From Siccirubricoccus phaeus (GTDB lineage Bacteria > Pseudomonadota > Alphaproteobacteria > Acetobacterales > Acetobacteraceae), in the NCBI RefSeq assembly GCF_008360935.1, contig NZ_SRXO01000002.1, forward strand, positions 124,001 through 188,000: DNA of 64,000 nt, written 5' to 3'. This document shows positions 42,931-51,458 of the stretch, one piece after another. The first letter of the stretch is position 1, and the number at the start of each line of letters is the position of its first letter. The translations under genes and the position numbers were made by a program. Under the pieces are notes generated by a model. That model ran no database searches and was not told the origin of the DNA. It was given only the letters and a program-made list of their open reading frames with translations.

Positions 42931-43703
42931 CGCCGCCCCTCGGCGACGAAGCCGCCATTGCGCCAGCCCGGCTTGCCGTAGCGCAGCGGCGCGCCGTCCT
43001 CGCCCAGCACCCGGCCGCCCGCGGCCTCCAGCAGCGCCTGGCCCGCCGCCGTGTCCCATTCCATGGTCGGGCCGAGGCGCGGTGCGACATCCGCCGCCCC
43101 TTCCGCGATGCGGGCGAATTTCATGGCGGAGCCCATGGGCTGCACCCGGTCCAGCTTCAGCCGGCGATCCGCCAGCCATTCAGCCATGCGCCGCGGATTG
43201 GGATGGCTGCGGCTGTCCAGCAGCACCGCGCCGCCCGCCGGCATCGGCCGGGCGGCAATGGGAAGGCGTTCGCCCGCCTCCCCCTGCTGCTTCCAGGCCT
43301 GGCGCGGCGCGACCAGCCCGCCGAACACCTCCCCCGTCGCCGGCAGGGCGAGCACGCCGAGCACCGGCCGCCCCGCCGCCACCAGCCCGATGCAGACGGC
43401 GAATTCATTGAGGCCCCTGGCGAATTCCTTGGTGCCGTCCAGCGGATCGACCAGCCAGAAGCGCGCCGCCGGGGCGGTGACGATGCCGGCGGCCACCTCC
43501 TCCTCCGCCACCACCGGCAGGCCCGGCGTTGCCTCCCGCAGCCCCTCCACGATCAGCGCCTCGGCGATCCGGTCGGCCTCGGTGACGGGGCTGTCATCGC
43601 CCTTGCGCTCGACGGCGAAGCCGGCGGCCCGCACGGCATTGATGGCGGCGGCGGCCCGGGCGGCAAGGCGGGCGGCAAGCTCCAGCGCGTCCTGGTCGGT
43701 CAT
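42927..43703 (-). CDS. cysQ: 3'(2'),5'-bisphosphate nucleotidase CysQ-like
   Basis: The 258-residue product belongs to the lithium-sensitive phosphatase superfamily. The metal-site motifs are GDDSPVTEADRIAE, VVAEEE, WLVDPLDGTKEF and MEWDTAAGQALLEAAGG. The DPLDGTKEF form points to CysQ, which removes 3'-phosphoadenosine 5'-phosphate; inositol monophosphatase or histidinol-phosphatase activity is the alternative. Only 2 bp separate it from the glycosyltransferase stop, so the three leftward genes are probably one operon. Confidence 0.9.
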   Translation of the reverse strand: MTDQDALELAARLAARAAAAINAVRAAGFAVERKGDDSPVTEADRIAEALIVEGLREATPGLPVVAEEEVAAGIVTAPAARFWLVDPLDGTKEFARGLNEFAVCIGLVAAGRPVLGVLALPATGEVFGGLVAPRQAWKQQGEAGERLPIAARPMPAGGAVLLDSRSHPNPRRMAEWLADRRLKLDRVQPMGSAMKFARIAEGAADVAPRLGPTMEWDTAAGQALLEAAGGRVLGEDGAPLRYGKPGWRNGGFVAEGRR

Positions 43704-43705
43704 CC

Positions 43706-44659
43706 TTACTGTGTAGCATCCGGCAGCCCGCCGGGCAGTGCCCGATCCCGGCGCGGGGCGCGGGGCGTCGCCAGGTACAGCGCCATGCCCTGCAGCGTCG
43801 CCAGCATCGCGGCCGCCCGGGTCAGGGGGAAGTCCGGCCGCGTCCCGCCCGACCAGTCCCGCGCCAGGCGCTGCAGGTCCCACCAGAAATGCCGGCGCTG
43901 CGCGCCATCCCGGAAATGCTTGGCGCAGAGCGCGCCATTCGCCAGGGTGTAGCCCTGCACCAGGCGGCGCAGCGCCGCCCGGCCGCGGCGGCCGTGATAG
44001 TGCCGCACCGCCATGTCCGGCACGTAATGCACCGGCACCCCGGCCCGCACGGCGCGGATGAAGAGGTCGGTATCCTCCCCGGCCCGCAGCCGGGTGCCGG
44101 CGCCGAAGCGCTCGTCGAAGGGGCCGAGGCGCTCCAGCACCTGCCGGTGCATGGCCATGTTGCAGCCATGGATGAAGCCGCTGGGCCGGGTCAGGCGCTG
44201 CAGCCGGGCAGGGTCCGGGTCCAGCTTGATGGTCACCGGCAGGTCTTCCGGGTCGCCCAGCTCCACCCGCCCGCCGCGGATGGTGGGCACGCGGTCCGCG
44301 GCGAAATGGCGGCGGAGATCGCGGAAATAGCCGGGTGCCGGGTGGCAGTCGTCATCGGTGAAGGCCAGCAGCCGGCCGCGCGCCGCCCGCACCGCGGCGT
44401 TGCGGGCGGCAGCGAGGCCGGGCCGGGCCTCGACCCGGTGGAGCACCGGGAAGGGCATGGCGGCGGCCCAGCCGGCGATCACCGCCGGCGTGCCGTCGGT
44501 GGAGCCGTTGTCCACCACCACCACCTCGGCGGTGAGGCCGGGCTCGGCCGCCAGGGCCTCGCCCAGCGCCGCCAGGCTGGCCGCCAGGGCCGGTGCCCGG
44601 TTGCGGGTGCAGAGGAGCAGGCTGAGCGCCGGCAGCGGCGGGGCGGGGGCGGACGGCAT
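43706..44659 (-). CDS. family 2 glycosyltransferase
   Basis: The 317-residue product has the GT2 start LSLLLCTRNRAPALAASLAA, VVVDNGSTDGTPA and the DxD-type TDDDCHP segment. GCNMAMHRQVLE and GEDTDLFIRAVRAG follow in the acceptor half. No membrane helix is obvious. It probably adds a sugar to a cell-surface polymer, but the acceptor is unknown. A GTG at 44668 would add three residues; the ATG at 44659 is preferred. It is divergent from pepA. Confidence 0.9.
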   Translation of the reverse strand: MPSAPAPPLPALSLLLCTRNRAPALAASLAALGEALAAEPGLTAEVVVVDNGSTDGTPAVIAGWAAAMPFPVLHRVEARPGLAAARNAAVRAARGRLLAFTDDDCHPAPGYFRDLRRHFAADRVPTIRGGRVELGDPEDLPVTIKLDPDPARLQRLTRPSGFIHGCNMAMHRQVLERLGPFDERFGAGTRLRAGEDTDLFIRAVRAGVPVHYVPDMAVRHYHGRRGRAALRRLVQGYTLANGALCAKHFRDGAQRRHFWWDLQRLARDWSGGTRPDFPLTRAAAMLATLQGMALYLATPRAPRRDRALPGGLPDATQ

Positions 44660-44787
44660 GCGCCACACTTAGAATTGTGCGGCACGCGGATCAATCGTGG
44701 ACGGGCGGCGCCGATGGGGAAGGATAGCGGCGGGCGGGCACGGTGCTATCTATGGCAGGACGCTGTCCTATTCCGGATTCCCGCCGC

Positions 44788-46299
44788 ATGCCCGACATCG
44801 CCTTCGTCAAGCCCGCCTTGCCACGCCACGGCGCCCTGGTCCTGCCGCTGGCGGAGGGCGCGGAGACCGTCCTTGCCGGCCTCGCCCAGGCGATCGACGC
44901 CGCGACCGGCGGGGCGGTGGGCAAGGCGCTGGCAGCCGCCGGCTTCAAGGGCCGCAAGGGACAGAGCACCACCATCTGGGCCCCGGCCCTGGAAGGCGGC
45001 GCGGCCGGGCCTTCCAAGCTGGTCGCCCTCGGCCTGGGCAAGGAGGTGACGGTGGAGGCGGCGGAGGCGGCGGGTGGCGCCCTGCTCCCCCTCATCGCCG
45101 GGGAGCGGGAGGCGGTGATCGCCGCCGAGGCCCTGCCGCCGCCCGTGGCCGCCAGCCTCGCCTTCGGCCTGCTGCTGCGCAGCTACCGCTTCGACCGCTA
45201 TCGCACCACGGAGAAGGAGGAGGACAAGCCGAAGCTGGAGCGGGTGGCGGTGGCGACCGATGCCGCGAGTGCGGTGAAGAGCGCCTGGGCGCCGCTGCGC
45301 GCCGTGGCGGATGGCGTCTTCTTCGCGCGGGACCTGGTGAGCGAGCCGCCCAATGTGCTGAACCCCGGCGAATTCGCCGAAAGGCTGCAGGGGCTGGAAA
45401 GCCACGGGCTGCAGGTGGAGGTGCTGGGGCCGAAGGAGATGAAGAAGCTCGGCTTCGGCGCCCTGCTCGGCGTCGCCCAGGGCAGCGCGGAGGAGCCGCG
45501 CATGGTGGTGATGCAGTGGAACGGCGCGACGGGCGGCAAGGCGAAGAAGGCGGCACAGAAGCCGGTCGCCTTCATCGGCAAGGGCGTGACCTTCGATACC
45601 GGCGGCATCTCCATCAAGCCGGCGGCCGGCATGGAGGACATGAAATTCGACATGGCCGGCGCCGCCGCCGTGGCCGGCACCATGCTGGCCCTCGCCGGGC
45701 GGCGGGCCAAGGTGGATGCGGTGGGGCTGGTCGGGCTGGTGGAGAACATGCCCTCCGGCAGTGCGCAGCGCCCGGGCGATGTGGTGAAGACCGCCTCCGG
45801 CCAGACCGTCGAGGTGATCAACACCGATGCCGAGGGGCGGCTGGTGCTGGCCGATGTCATCCATTACTGCCAGCAGCGCTTCGCGCCGCGCTTCATGGTG
45901 GACCTCGCCACGCTGACAGGGGCCATCATCATCTCGCTCGGCCATGAGCATGCCGGGCTGTTCAGCAATGACGACACTCTGGCGCAGCAGCTCACCGCCG
46001 CCGGGAAATCGGTCAGCGAGGCGCTGTGGCGCATGCCGCTGGGCGAGGCCTATGACAAGCAGCTCAAATCCGACATCGCGGACATGAAGAATGTCGGCGG
46101 GCGGCCGGGCGGCTCCATCACCGCGGCGCATTTCATCCAGCGCTTCGTCGATACCAAGGACGGGCCGATGCCCTGGGCGCATCTGGACATCGCCGGCACC
46201 GCCTGGACGACGAAGGACCTGCCCACCGTGCCGAAGGGCGCGACGGGCTTCGGCGTCCGGCTGCTCGATAGGCTGGTGGCGGAGCATTACGAAGGGTGA
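44788..46299 (+). CDS. pepA: leucyl aminopeptidase (M17)
   Basis: The 503-residue product is a full-length PepA, a hexameric two-metal aminopeptidase. Metal and active-site motifs are GKGVTFDTGGISIKPAAGM, MKFDMAGAAAV and the signature NTDAEGRL. The N-terminal domain begins MPDIAFVKPALP. In some bacteria PepA also binds DNA; nothing here shows that. The next gene is a second M17 enzyme and then holC, paralleling the pepA-holC order of E. coli. Confidence 0.96.
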   Translation: MPDIAFVKPALPRHGALVLPLAEGAETVLAGLAQAIDAATGGAVGKALAAAGFKGRKGQSTTIWAPALEGGAAGPSKLVALGLGKEVTVEAAEAAGGALLPLIAGEREAVIAAEALPPPVAASLAFGLLLRSYRFDRYRTTEKEEDKPKLERVAVATDAASAVKSAWAPLRAVADGVFFARDLVSEPPNVLNPGEFAERLQGLESHGLQVEVLGPKEMKKLGFGALLGVAQGSAEEPRMVVMQWNGATGGKAKKAAQKPVAFIGKGVTFDTGGISIKPAAGMEDMKFDMAGAAAVAGTMLALAGRRAKVDAVGLVGLVENMPSGSAQRPGDVVKTASGQTVEVINTDAEGRLVLADVIHYCQQRFAPRFMVDLATLTGAIIISLGHEHAGLFSNDDTLAQQLTAAGKSVSEALWRMPLGEAYDKQLKSDIADMKNVGGRPGGSITAAHFIQRFVDTKDGPMPWAHLDIAGTAWTTKDLPTVPKGATGFGVRLLDRLVAEHYEG

Positions 46300-46321
46300 G
46301 GCGTCCCGTCCCCGATACCGC

Positions 46322-47734
46322 ATGTTGAAGCTTCGCCTGCGCCGGGCGCCGCGGGAGGACGACTCGCCGCTGGTGGTGCCGGTGGCGGAGGGCGATGCCG
46401 GGCGTTTTCCTTTCGCCGTCGCAGCGGGCTTCGTCGGCGCGGCGGGCCAGGTGGCGGAACAGCCGGGGCCCGCGCGGCGGCTGATCCTGGTGGGGTGCGG
46501 CACGCCGAAGCGCCCGCTGGAATGGGAGGAGGCGGGGGGCCATGGCCTCGCCGCCGCCGGGGCGGTGAAGCGGCTGGCGCTGGATGCGCGCGGCCTGGCG
46601 CCGGAGGCAGCGGCCGCGCTGGCCGCCGGGGCGGCGCTGCGGGCCTGGCGCTGCGAGGCGTACCGCGCCCCCGGCGAGAAGGCGCCCACCCATCTGGACC
46701 TGGTGGTGGACAGCCCCGAGGCGGTGCTGCCGCGCTGGGCCCGGGCGGAGGCGGCGGTGCGCGGCTGCCTGCTGGCGCGGGAGCTGGTGGCGGCCCCGGC
46801 CAACCTGCTGACCACGCGGGAATTCGTCCGCCGGCTGGAAGCCCTGGCGGAGCACGGCATCACCGTGGATGTGCTGGGCCGCAAGCGGCTGCGGCGGGAG
46901 GGGCTGGGCGGGTTGCTGGCCGTCGGGGGCGGCAGTGCCAGCCCGCCGCGGCTGGCGGTGCTGCGCTGGCGCGGCAGCGTGGCGGCGCCGCCCATCGCCT
47001 TCATCGGCAAGGGGCTCTGCTTCGATACGGGGGGCATTTCCATCAAGCCGGCGGCCGGCATGGAGGAGATGAAGGCCGACATGGCCGGCGCCGCCGCCTG
47101 CGCCGGGGCGATGCTGGCGCTCGCGCTGCGGCAGAGTCCGGCGCCGGCCGTGGCGGTGCTGGCCATTGCGGAGAACATGACCGGGGCCGAGAGCTACCGC
47201 CCGGGCGACGTGCTGCGCATGGGCAATGGCCGCACGGTGGAGGTGGTGGACACCGACGCCGAAGGCCGGCTGGTGCTGGCCGATGCGCTGCATTACGCCG
47301 CCACGCATTTCCGGCCGCAGGCGATGCTGGATCTGGCGACCCTGACCGGCGCCATCGTCACCGCGCTGGGGGCGCACCGGGCCGGGCTGTTCGGCACGGA
47401 TGCGGCGCTGCTGGCCCAGGCGGCGGCGGCGGGGGAGGTGGTCGGGGAAAGGCTCTGGCCCATGCCCATCGGCGCCCGGCACCGGGAGGATCTGCGCAGC
47501 GAGATCGCCGACCTGAAGCAATGCGCCACCGGCCGCTTCCTGCCGGATGCCAGCCATGCCGCCGCCTTCCTGCGCGAATTCGCCGGCGCGGTGCCCTGGG
47601 CGCATCTGGACATCGCCGGCGTGGATACGCTGGCGGAGGCGGCGGCGCTGGGGGCGCGCGGCCCTTCCGGCTTCGGCGCCCGGCTGCTGGACATGCTGGT
47701 GCAGATGTATTTCGAGGATGAGGAGAGACACTGA
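46322..47734 (+). CDS. second M17 leucyl aminopeptidase paralogue
   Basis: The 470-residue product shares the core motifs GKGLCFDTGGISIKPAAGM and MKADMAGAAAC with its upstream neighbour. The signature reads DTDAEGRL instead of NTDAEGRL, and the N-terminal domain is shorter and diverged. All expected metal ligands seem present, so it is probably active. Tandem duplication followed by divergence is the simplest origin. It starts 22 bp after the pepA stop and ends just before a family A repeat. Confidence 0.93.
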   Translation: MLKLRLRRAPREDDSPLVVPVAEGDAGRFPFAVAAGFVGAAGQVAEQPGPARRLILVGCGTPKRPLEWEEAGGHGLAAAGAVKRLALDARGLAPEAAAALAAGAALRAWRCEAYRAPGEKAPTHLDLVVDSPEAVLPRWARAEAAVRGCLLARELVAAPANLLTTREFVRRLEALAEHGITVDVLGRKRLRREGLGGLLAVGGGSASPPRLAVLRWRGSVAAPPIAFIGKGLCFDTGGISIKPAAGMEEMKADMAGAAACAGAMLALALRQSPAPAVAVLAIAENMTGAESYRPGDVLRMGNGRTVEVVDTDAEGRLVLADALHYAATHFRPQAMLDLATLTGAIVTALGAHRAGLFGTDAALLAQAAAAGEVVGERLWPMPIGARHREDLRSEIADLKQCATGRFLPDASHAAAFLREFAGAVPWAHLDIAGVDTLAEAAALGARGPSGFGARLLDMLVQMYFEDEERH

Positions 47735-47737
47735 GCT

Positions 47738-47841
47738 CCCCCACGACGCCGCTGCGTGGCGCCGCGGGGGCCCCCTGGAGGCGCTGGGGGCCGGAGGTCT
47801 CGTACAGCCTGCAGCGGCAGGGCCGCTGCCGGACAGCGGGC
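47738..47841 (+). repeat. family A palindromic repeat, copy 2 (after the second aminopeptidase)
   Basis: CCCCCACGACGCCGCTGCGTGGCGCCGCGGGGGCCCC, broken here as CCCCCACGACGCC and GGCGCCGCGGGGG, then TGCAGCGGC-AGG-GCCGCTGC. It starts 3 bases after the stop codon at 47734 and ends about 10 bases before the holC ribosome site, so it fills the intercistronic gap. Confidence 0.85.
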
Positions 47842-47864
47842 AAGGGGGTGAGGAGGCGGGCGTT

Positions 47865-48341
47865 GTGGCCGAGATCGGATTCTACCACCTGACGCGCACG
47901 CCGCTGGACCAGGCGCTGCCCCGGCTGCTCGGCCGGATCCTGGCGCAGCAGGGACGCGCTCTGGTGCTGTGCGGCGGGCCGGAACGGGTGCAGGCGCTCG
48001 ATGCGGCGCTCTGGCTCTGCCCGGAGCCGGATTGGCTGCCGCATGGCATGGCGGCCGGCAGCCACGCCGCGCACCAGCCCATCCTGCTGACCGCCGAGGA
48101 TGCCCCGGCGCCGAACGGCGCCCGCTATCTGGTGCTGCTGGACGGGGCGGAGAGCGCATGGCTCGGCGAGTATGACCGGGTGCTGGATCTGTTCGACGGG
48201 CATGACGAGGCGGCCGTCGCCGCCGCCCGAAGGCGCTGGGCGGCGGCGCGCACGGCGGGGCATGCGCTGACCTATTTCCAGCAGGGGCCGCGCGGCTGGG
48301 AGAAGAAGGCGACCTCTGGCGCGGCGCTTGCTACGTCCTGA
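47865..48341 (+). CDS. holC: DNA polymerase III chi subunit
   Basis: The 158-residue product has the HolC start AEIGFYHLTRTPLDQALPRL, the RALVLCGGPERVQALDAALW segment and LVLLDGAESAWLGEYDRVLD-type middle. Chi links the clamp loader to single-strand-binding protein at the replication fork. The start is GTG at 47865, supported by AGGAGG 8 bases upstream. Position after pepA-type genes agrees with the pepA-holC linkage in other Proteobacteria. Confidence 0.92.
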   Translation: MAEIGFYHLTRTPLDQALPRLLGRILAQQGRALVLCGGPERVQALDAALWLCPEPDWLPHGMAAGSHAAHQPILLTAEDAPAPNGARYLVLLDGAESAWLGEYDRVLDLFDGHDEAAVAAARRRWAAARTAGHALTYFQQGPRGWEKKATSGAALATS

Positions 48342-48343
48342 GC

Positions 48344-48598
48344 ATGCGCCCTCGTCGCCGCTTCCGCCTGCCGCCGCCGCCCGTACCCGACCTGCCGCCG
48401 CCGCGCCTCGGCCATAATGGCGGGCCGCCGCTGGACCCGGAGGAAAGCTGGCGCGGCTATGTCTGGCGGAAGAAGGCGAAGCAGGCCTGGAAGGTGCCGC
48501 GGGAAATCGCGCTGCGGCGGCTGGCCAGGGCCGAGGAGATCGGGATGAGCTATCGGGAATACACGCTCGAGATCATGGAGCGCGGCAGGTATCTTTGA
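48344..48598 (+). CDS. small conserved GHNGGPPL-motif protein
   Basis: The 84-residue product is basic, with a proline-rich start, the motif RLGHNGGPPLD and an aromatic/basic helix (VWRKKAKQAWKVPREIALRR) ending EYTLEIMERGRYL. Short proteins with this motif recur in Alphaproteobacteria, but no function is known to me. It begins 2 bp after the holC stop, so it is probably co-translated; a DNA-related role is only a guess. Confidence 0.75.
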   Translation: MRPRRRFRLPPPPVPDLPPPRLGHNGGPPLDPEESWRGYVWRKKAKQAWKVPREIALRRLARAEEIGMSYREYTLEIMERGRYL

Positions 48599-48713
48599 GG
48601 GCTCGTTGCGGCCGTGCCCGCAACCCTTCGACCTCTCACCCGCCAAGGGATTTGTGCCCCATCGGGAGCAGGTTGCTGACGACATCCGACCTGTAGAACA
48701 GTCCTATCGGTCG

Positions 48714-48840
48714 CTTAGAGCAGCCTCCGATCCGACGGATCGCGTCGTGATCCGTCAGATCGGAGATAAGCTACTCTAGACACTATATTTTCTAGAGCAA
48801 TATCCGATCAGACGATTCCATCTGATCGGATACTGCTCCA
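48714..48840. repeat. family C-type palindromes with AT-richer arms
   Basis: Two hairpins: TTAGAGCAGCCTCCGATC...GATCGGAGATAAGCTACTCTAG and CTAGAGCAATATCCGATCAG...CTGATCGGATACTGCTCCAG. They are joined by ACACTATATTTT. Ends match the other family C elements (TAGAGC) but the internal sequence differs, so this is a distinct subfamily. Confidence 0.8.
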
Positions 48841-48870
48841 GGGGCGCTCGCCGAGCTCGGCAGGTGGAAC

Positions 48871-49164
48871 ATGGACAGCACCAAGTTGTATCTGTTTGCT
48901 TGTGGAAGTTTCAAGCAGGCGGCGGTCCAGGAACAAGTCTTCGGCCGCCAACTGGCTGGGAAGCCGGATGCCCTCGTCGGCTTTTGTCGAGAACCTTTCG
49001 TGCGGCCGTCAGGCATTCTGAATGACCGCGTGGACGGCATGGTATTCGAAGTTACGGATGCCGATCTTGCTGCGGCTGACGCATACGAACCTCCGAACTA
49101 CCGGCGTTCAAAGGTCAGGACTGCCTCAGGCCTGCTTGCATGGGTCTACCTTCGACAGAGCTGA
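48871..49164 (+). CDS. AIG2/gamma-glutamylcyclotransferase-like protein
   Basis: The 97-residue product has the fold pattern KLYLFACGSFKQ at the N terminus (YGTL in typical members), followed by RVDGMVFEVTDADLAAADAYEPPNY. The glutamate of YEP matches the usual catalytic position. It ends LAWVYLRQS. Members act on gamma-glutamyl amines or are uncharacterised. The C-G-S-F variant of the YGTL motif makes activity uncertain. Composition is somewhat less GC-rich than neighbours, and it stands alone after a repeat. Confidence 0.8.
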   Translation: MDSTKLYLFACGSFKQAAVQEQVFGRQLAGKPDALVGFCREPFVRPSGILNDRVDGMVFEVTDADLAAADAYEPPNYRRSKVRTASGLLAWVYLRQS

Positions 49165-49237
49165 ACCTGGACGCAGCCCAACTATGCCGCACGACATGGA
49201 GTCGAAATCGGCCGATCCGGGCAGGCCGCAGAGCTCC

Positions 49238-49337
49238 CGGGTTCCGGACCCGACGGCCGGGACGCAAAGCTCAAGGGTTCCAAAGGCCCTTCGGCCTTTG
49301 GCGGGTGGCGTTCGAGGAGGGCAGAGCCCTCCTCGAC
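49238..49337. repeat. family B hairpin cluster, copy 3 (GST gene end)
   Basis: TCAAGGGTTCCAAAGGCCCT with CGGCCTTTGG, then GGCGGGTGG and GAGGAGGGCAGAGCCCTCCTC, closely matching 10835-10907. It abuts the stop codon of the GST gene and could terminate it. Confidence 0.8.
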
Positions 49338-49961
49338 CTACAGCGCGGCCTCCGCCGCCAGCGCCTTCTGCACCGCCGGCCGCGCCATCATCCTTGCGAA
49401 ATGCGCCGCCACAAGCGGCAGGGAGGAGAGCTTCACCCCGTCCCCCTCCAGCCAGCGCGCCAGCGTGAACAGATACGCATCGCAGGCCGAGAATGTCTCG
49501 CCCAGCACCCAGGGCCCGCGCAGCATCCCCTCCTCGATCAGCCTGAAGCAGGCTGCCATCGTCTCGGGTACCTTGCGCTGCATCTCGGCGATCGCCGCCG
49601 GATCATCCGCCCAGCGCGTGCCGCGGCCCTTATGCGCGTGCGCCACATGCACCGTGGCGCAGAGATAGAGGTTGAAGCTCTGCGCCTGGGCGAACTCGAA
49701 CGGGTCCGCCACCGGCAGCAGCTTCGTCTCCGGGTGGCTCTGCGCCAGGAAGGCGAGGATGGCCGGCGTTTCCGTCAGGATGCCGCGCGGCGTCGCCAGG
49801 GCCGGCACCCGGCCCTTCGGATTCACCTTCAGGTATTCCGGCGAGCGCTGCGCGTTCCGGCCGAAATTCACCCGGCTCAGGGTGAAGGGCAGCCCTGCCT
49901 CCTCCAGCGCCAGATGGCTGGCGAAGGAGCAGGAGCCGGGGGAGGTGAACAGGGTGTACAT
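49338..49961 (-). CDS. glutathione S-transferase-like protein
   Basis: The 207-residue product has the thioredoxin-fold N domain with SPGSCSFASHLALEEAGLPF, VNPKGRVPAL (cis-proline) and LTETPAILAFLAQ (glutathione contacts). A helical C domain has FSACDAYLFTLARWLEGDG. The SPGSCS start resembles beta-class bacterial GSTs with Ser/Cys activation. It conjugates or reduces electrophiles with glutathione; the substrate is unknown. 12 bp separate it from the Bug-protein gene upstream on the same strand. Confidence 0.93.
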   Translation of the reverse strand: MYTLFTSPGSCSFASHLALEEAGLPFTLSRVNFGRNAQRSPEYLKVNPKGRVPALATPRGILTETPAILAFLAQSHPETKLLPVADPFEFAQAQSFNLYLCATVHVAHAHKGRGTRWADDPAAIAEMQRKVPETMAACFRLIEEGMLRGPWVLGETFSACDAYLFTLARWLEGDGVKLSSLPLVAAHFARMMARPAVQKALAAEAAL

Positions 49962-49973
49962 GGCGCGGGGTCC

Positions 49974-50945
49974 TCAGCCTTCGATCCGGATGCCGGTCAG
50001 CGCCACCAGCTCTGCCCAGCGGGCCAGCTCCGCCTTCTGGAAGGCGGCGAACTCGGCGGGGCCCATGGGCGCGGCGGTGAAGCCGAGGCTGGCGAGCCGC
50101 GCCGACATCTCCGGCGCCGCCAGCAGCCCGGGCAGCACCGCGGCCAGCTTCTCCACCACGGCCGCGGGGGTGCGGGCCGGCCCGAACAGGCCGAACCAGG
50201 CATCCACGGCCATGTAGGGCGCACCCGCCTCGGCGAAGCTCGGCACCGCCGGCAGCTCCGGCAGCCGCGCCGGGGCGCCGATGCCGAGGCAGCGGAGCCG
50301 GCCACCCTGCACCAGCGTCACCACCTGCGGCCAGGTGGAGACGAAGGCATCCACCACCCCGCCGACCGTGTCTGTCACCGCCTGGGCGCCGCCGCGATAG
50401 GGCACATGCGTCGCCTTCAGCCCCTCCCGCCGCACGAAGCTCTCGGCGATGACATGGCTGGCGGAGCCGACGCCGGAGGAGGCGTAGGTGATGCCCTGGG
50501 TTCGGCCGCGCTCGGCGAGGTCGGCGAGCGTCCTTGCCGGGCTGTTCGCCGGCACCACCAGGGCATGATGGACCTCGGCGAGGCGGAAGATCGGGGTGAA
50601 ATCCTCGACCGGGCGATAGGGCAGATCCCGCAGCATGGCGGCATTGGCCGCATGGGTCTGGTTGTTGCCGAGGGCGATGGTGTAGCCGTCCGGCGCCGCC
50701 TGGGCGGCGACCTGGGTGCCGAGCACCGCGGCGCCGCCCGGCCGGTTCTCCACCACGAAGTTGCTGCCCGGGATGGCGGCGGCCAGGCGCTCCGCCAGGG
50801 CGCGGGCCAGCACATCCGTGCTGCCGCCGGGCGGGTAGGCCAGCAGGATGCGGACGGGGCGGCTGGGCCAGGGCTCCGGCGCCTGGGCGCGGGCCAAGGC
50901 GGGGAACAGCAGGGCGGCGGCGAGGAGGGGGCGGCGGTTCGGCAT
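49974..50945 (-). CDS. TctC/Bug-family periplasmic solute-binding protein 4
   Basis: The 323-residue product has a signal peptide (NRRPLLAAALLFPALARAQ) and Bug signatures VRILLAYPPGGSTDVLARAL, FVVENRPGGAAVLGTQVAAQ and SSGVGSASHVIAESF. It lies upstream of the GST gene on the same strand, probably one operon. No TctA/TctB membrane subunits are near. Confidence 0.93.
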   Translation of the reverse strand: MPNRRPLLAAALLFPALARAQAPEPWPSRPVRILLAYPPGGSTDVLARALAERLAAAIPGSNFVVENRPGGAAVLGTQVAAQAAPDGYTIALGNNQTHAANAAMLRDLPYRPVEDFTPIFRLAEVHHALVVPANSPARTLADLAERGRTQGITYASSGVGSASHVIAESFVRREGLKATHVPYRGGAQAVTDTVGGVVDAFVSTWPQVVTLVQGGRLRCLGIGAPARLPELPAVPSFAEAGAPYMAVDAWFGLFGPARTPAAVVEKLAAVLPGLLAAPEMSARLASLGFTAAPMGPAEFAAFQKAELARWAELVALTGIRIEG

Positions 50946-51256
50946 GGGCGACGGGAGGATAGGCGAGGCGGCGGCGGGCCGGAACCCGGCGCGGCCTCGT
51001 GCCGGCCCGGGGCTGCCGGGCGCCGCTTTTACCTACGGGGGTGGGCGGAGGCCCGCTGCGCGACCGGGCGGGTTGCGCCAGCCGCTGGAGTCGGCCGCCC
51101 CGCCGCGACCATCGAGCGCAAGGGTTGCAACACTCTCACCTTTGTGATCATCTGAGCATCGTTGAGCAGGGCTTTGAAACATCTGGGAATATTTCCGCCG
51201 TCTTCGCGCCACAACTTCTGGTGCAGAATGCGTGGGCTTGTTGGGGAGAGGATGCC
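50946..51256. other. intergenic region without a recognised gene
   Basis: 311 bases between the divergent Bug-4 gene and the small exported-protein gene. The left half is very GC-rich with short dyads (GGGCCGG...CCGGCCC). The right half is less so (TTTGAAACATCTGGGAATAT). Promoters for both flanking genes probably lie here but none could be called. No RNA gene is seen. Confidence 0.4.
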
Positions 51257-51445
51257 ATGGAGCGCCGACCCGATGCCTGGGCGGAGTTTCTGCGCCGGAC
51301 GATGTTGACCCTGGGGCTGGCCGGGGTGGCGGCGGTGCCCGCCACGCCAGCAGCGGCCGATCGCGGCCAGGAGCAATGCGAGCCGGATACGGCCGGCGCG
51401 GCTGACATGCCGGTGCCGCAGCAGGAGCTGCCGACGAAGGGCTGA
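51257..51445 (+). CDS. small putative exported protein
   Basis: A 62-residue product with an N-terminal segment that looks like a signal peptide (FLRRTMLTLGLAGVAAVPAT, then PAAAD), leaving about 30 residues. GAGAGG precedes the ATG at 51257. It has two glutamate-rich pieces and no known motif. It may be a real microprotein or a chance frame; the good leader and ribosome site favour the former. A family E repeat follows. Confidence 0.45.
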   Translation: MERRPDAWAEFLRRTMLTLGLAGVAAVPATPAAADRGQEQCEPDTAGAADMPVPQQELPTKG

Positions 51446-51458
51446 TGGCCCTGCGCGT

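Noticed and set aside
44746-47178. 810-codon minus-strand frame opposite both aminopeptidases
   Set aside because: Both plus-strand genes have intact metal-site motifs; the antisense product has none.
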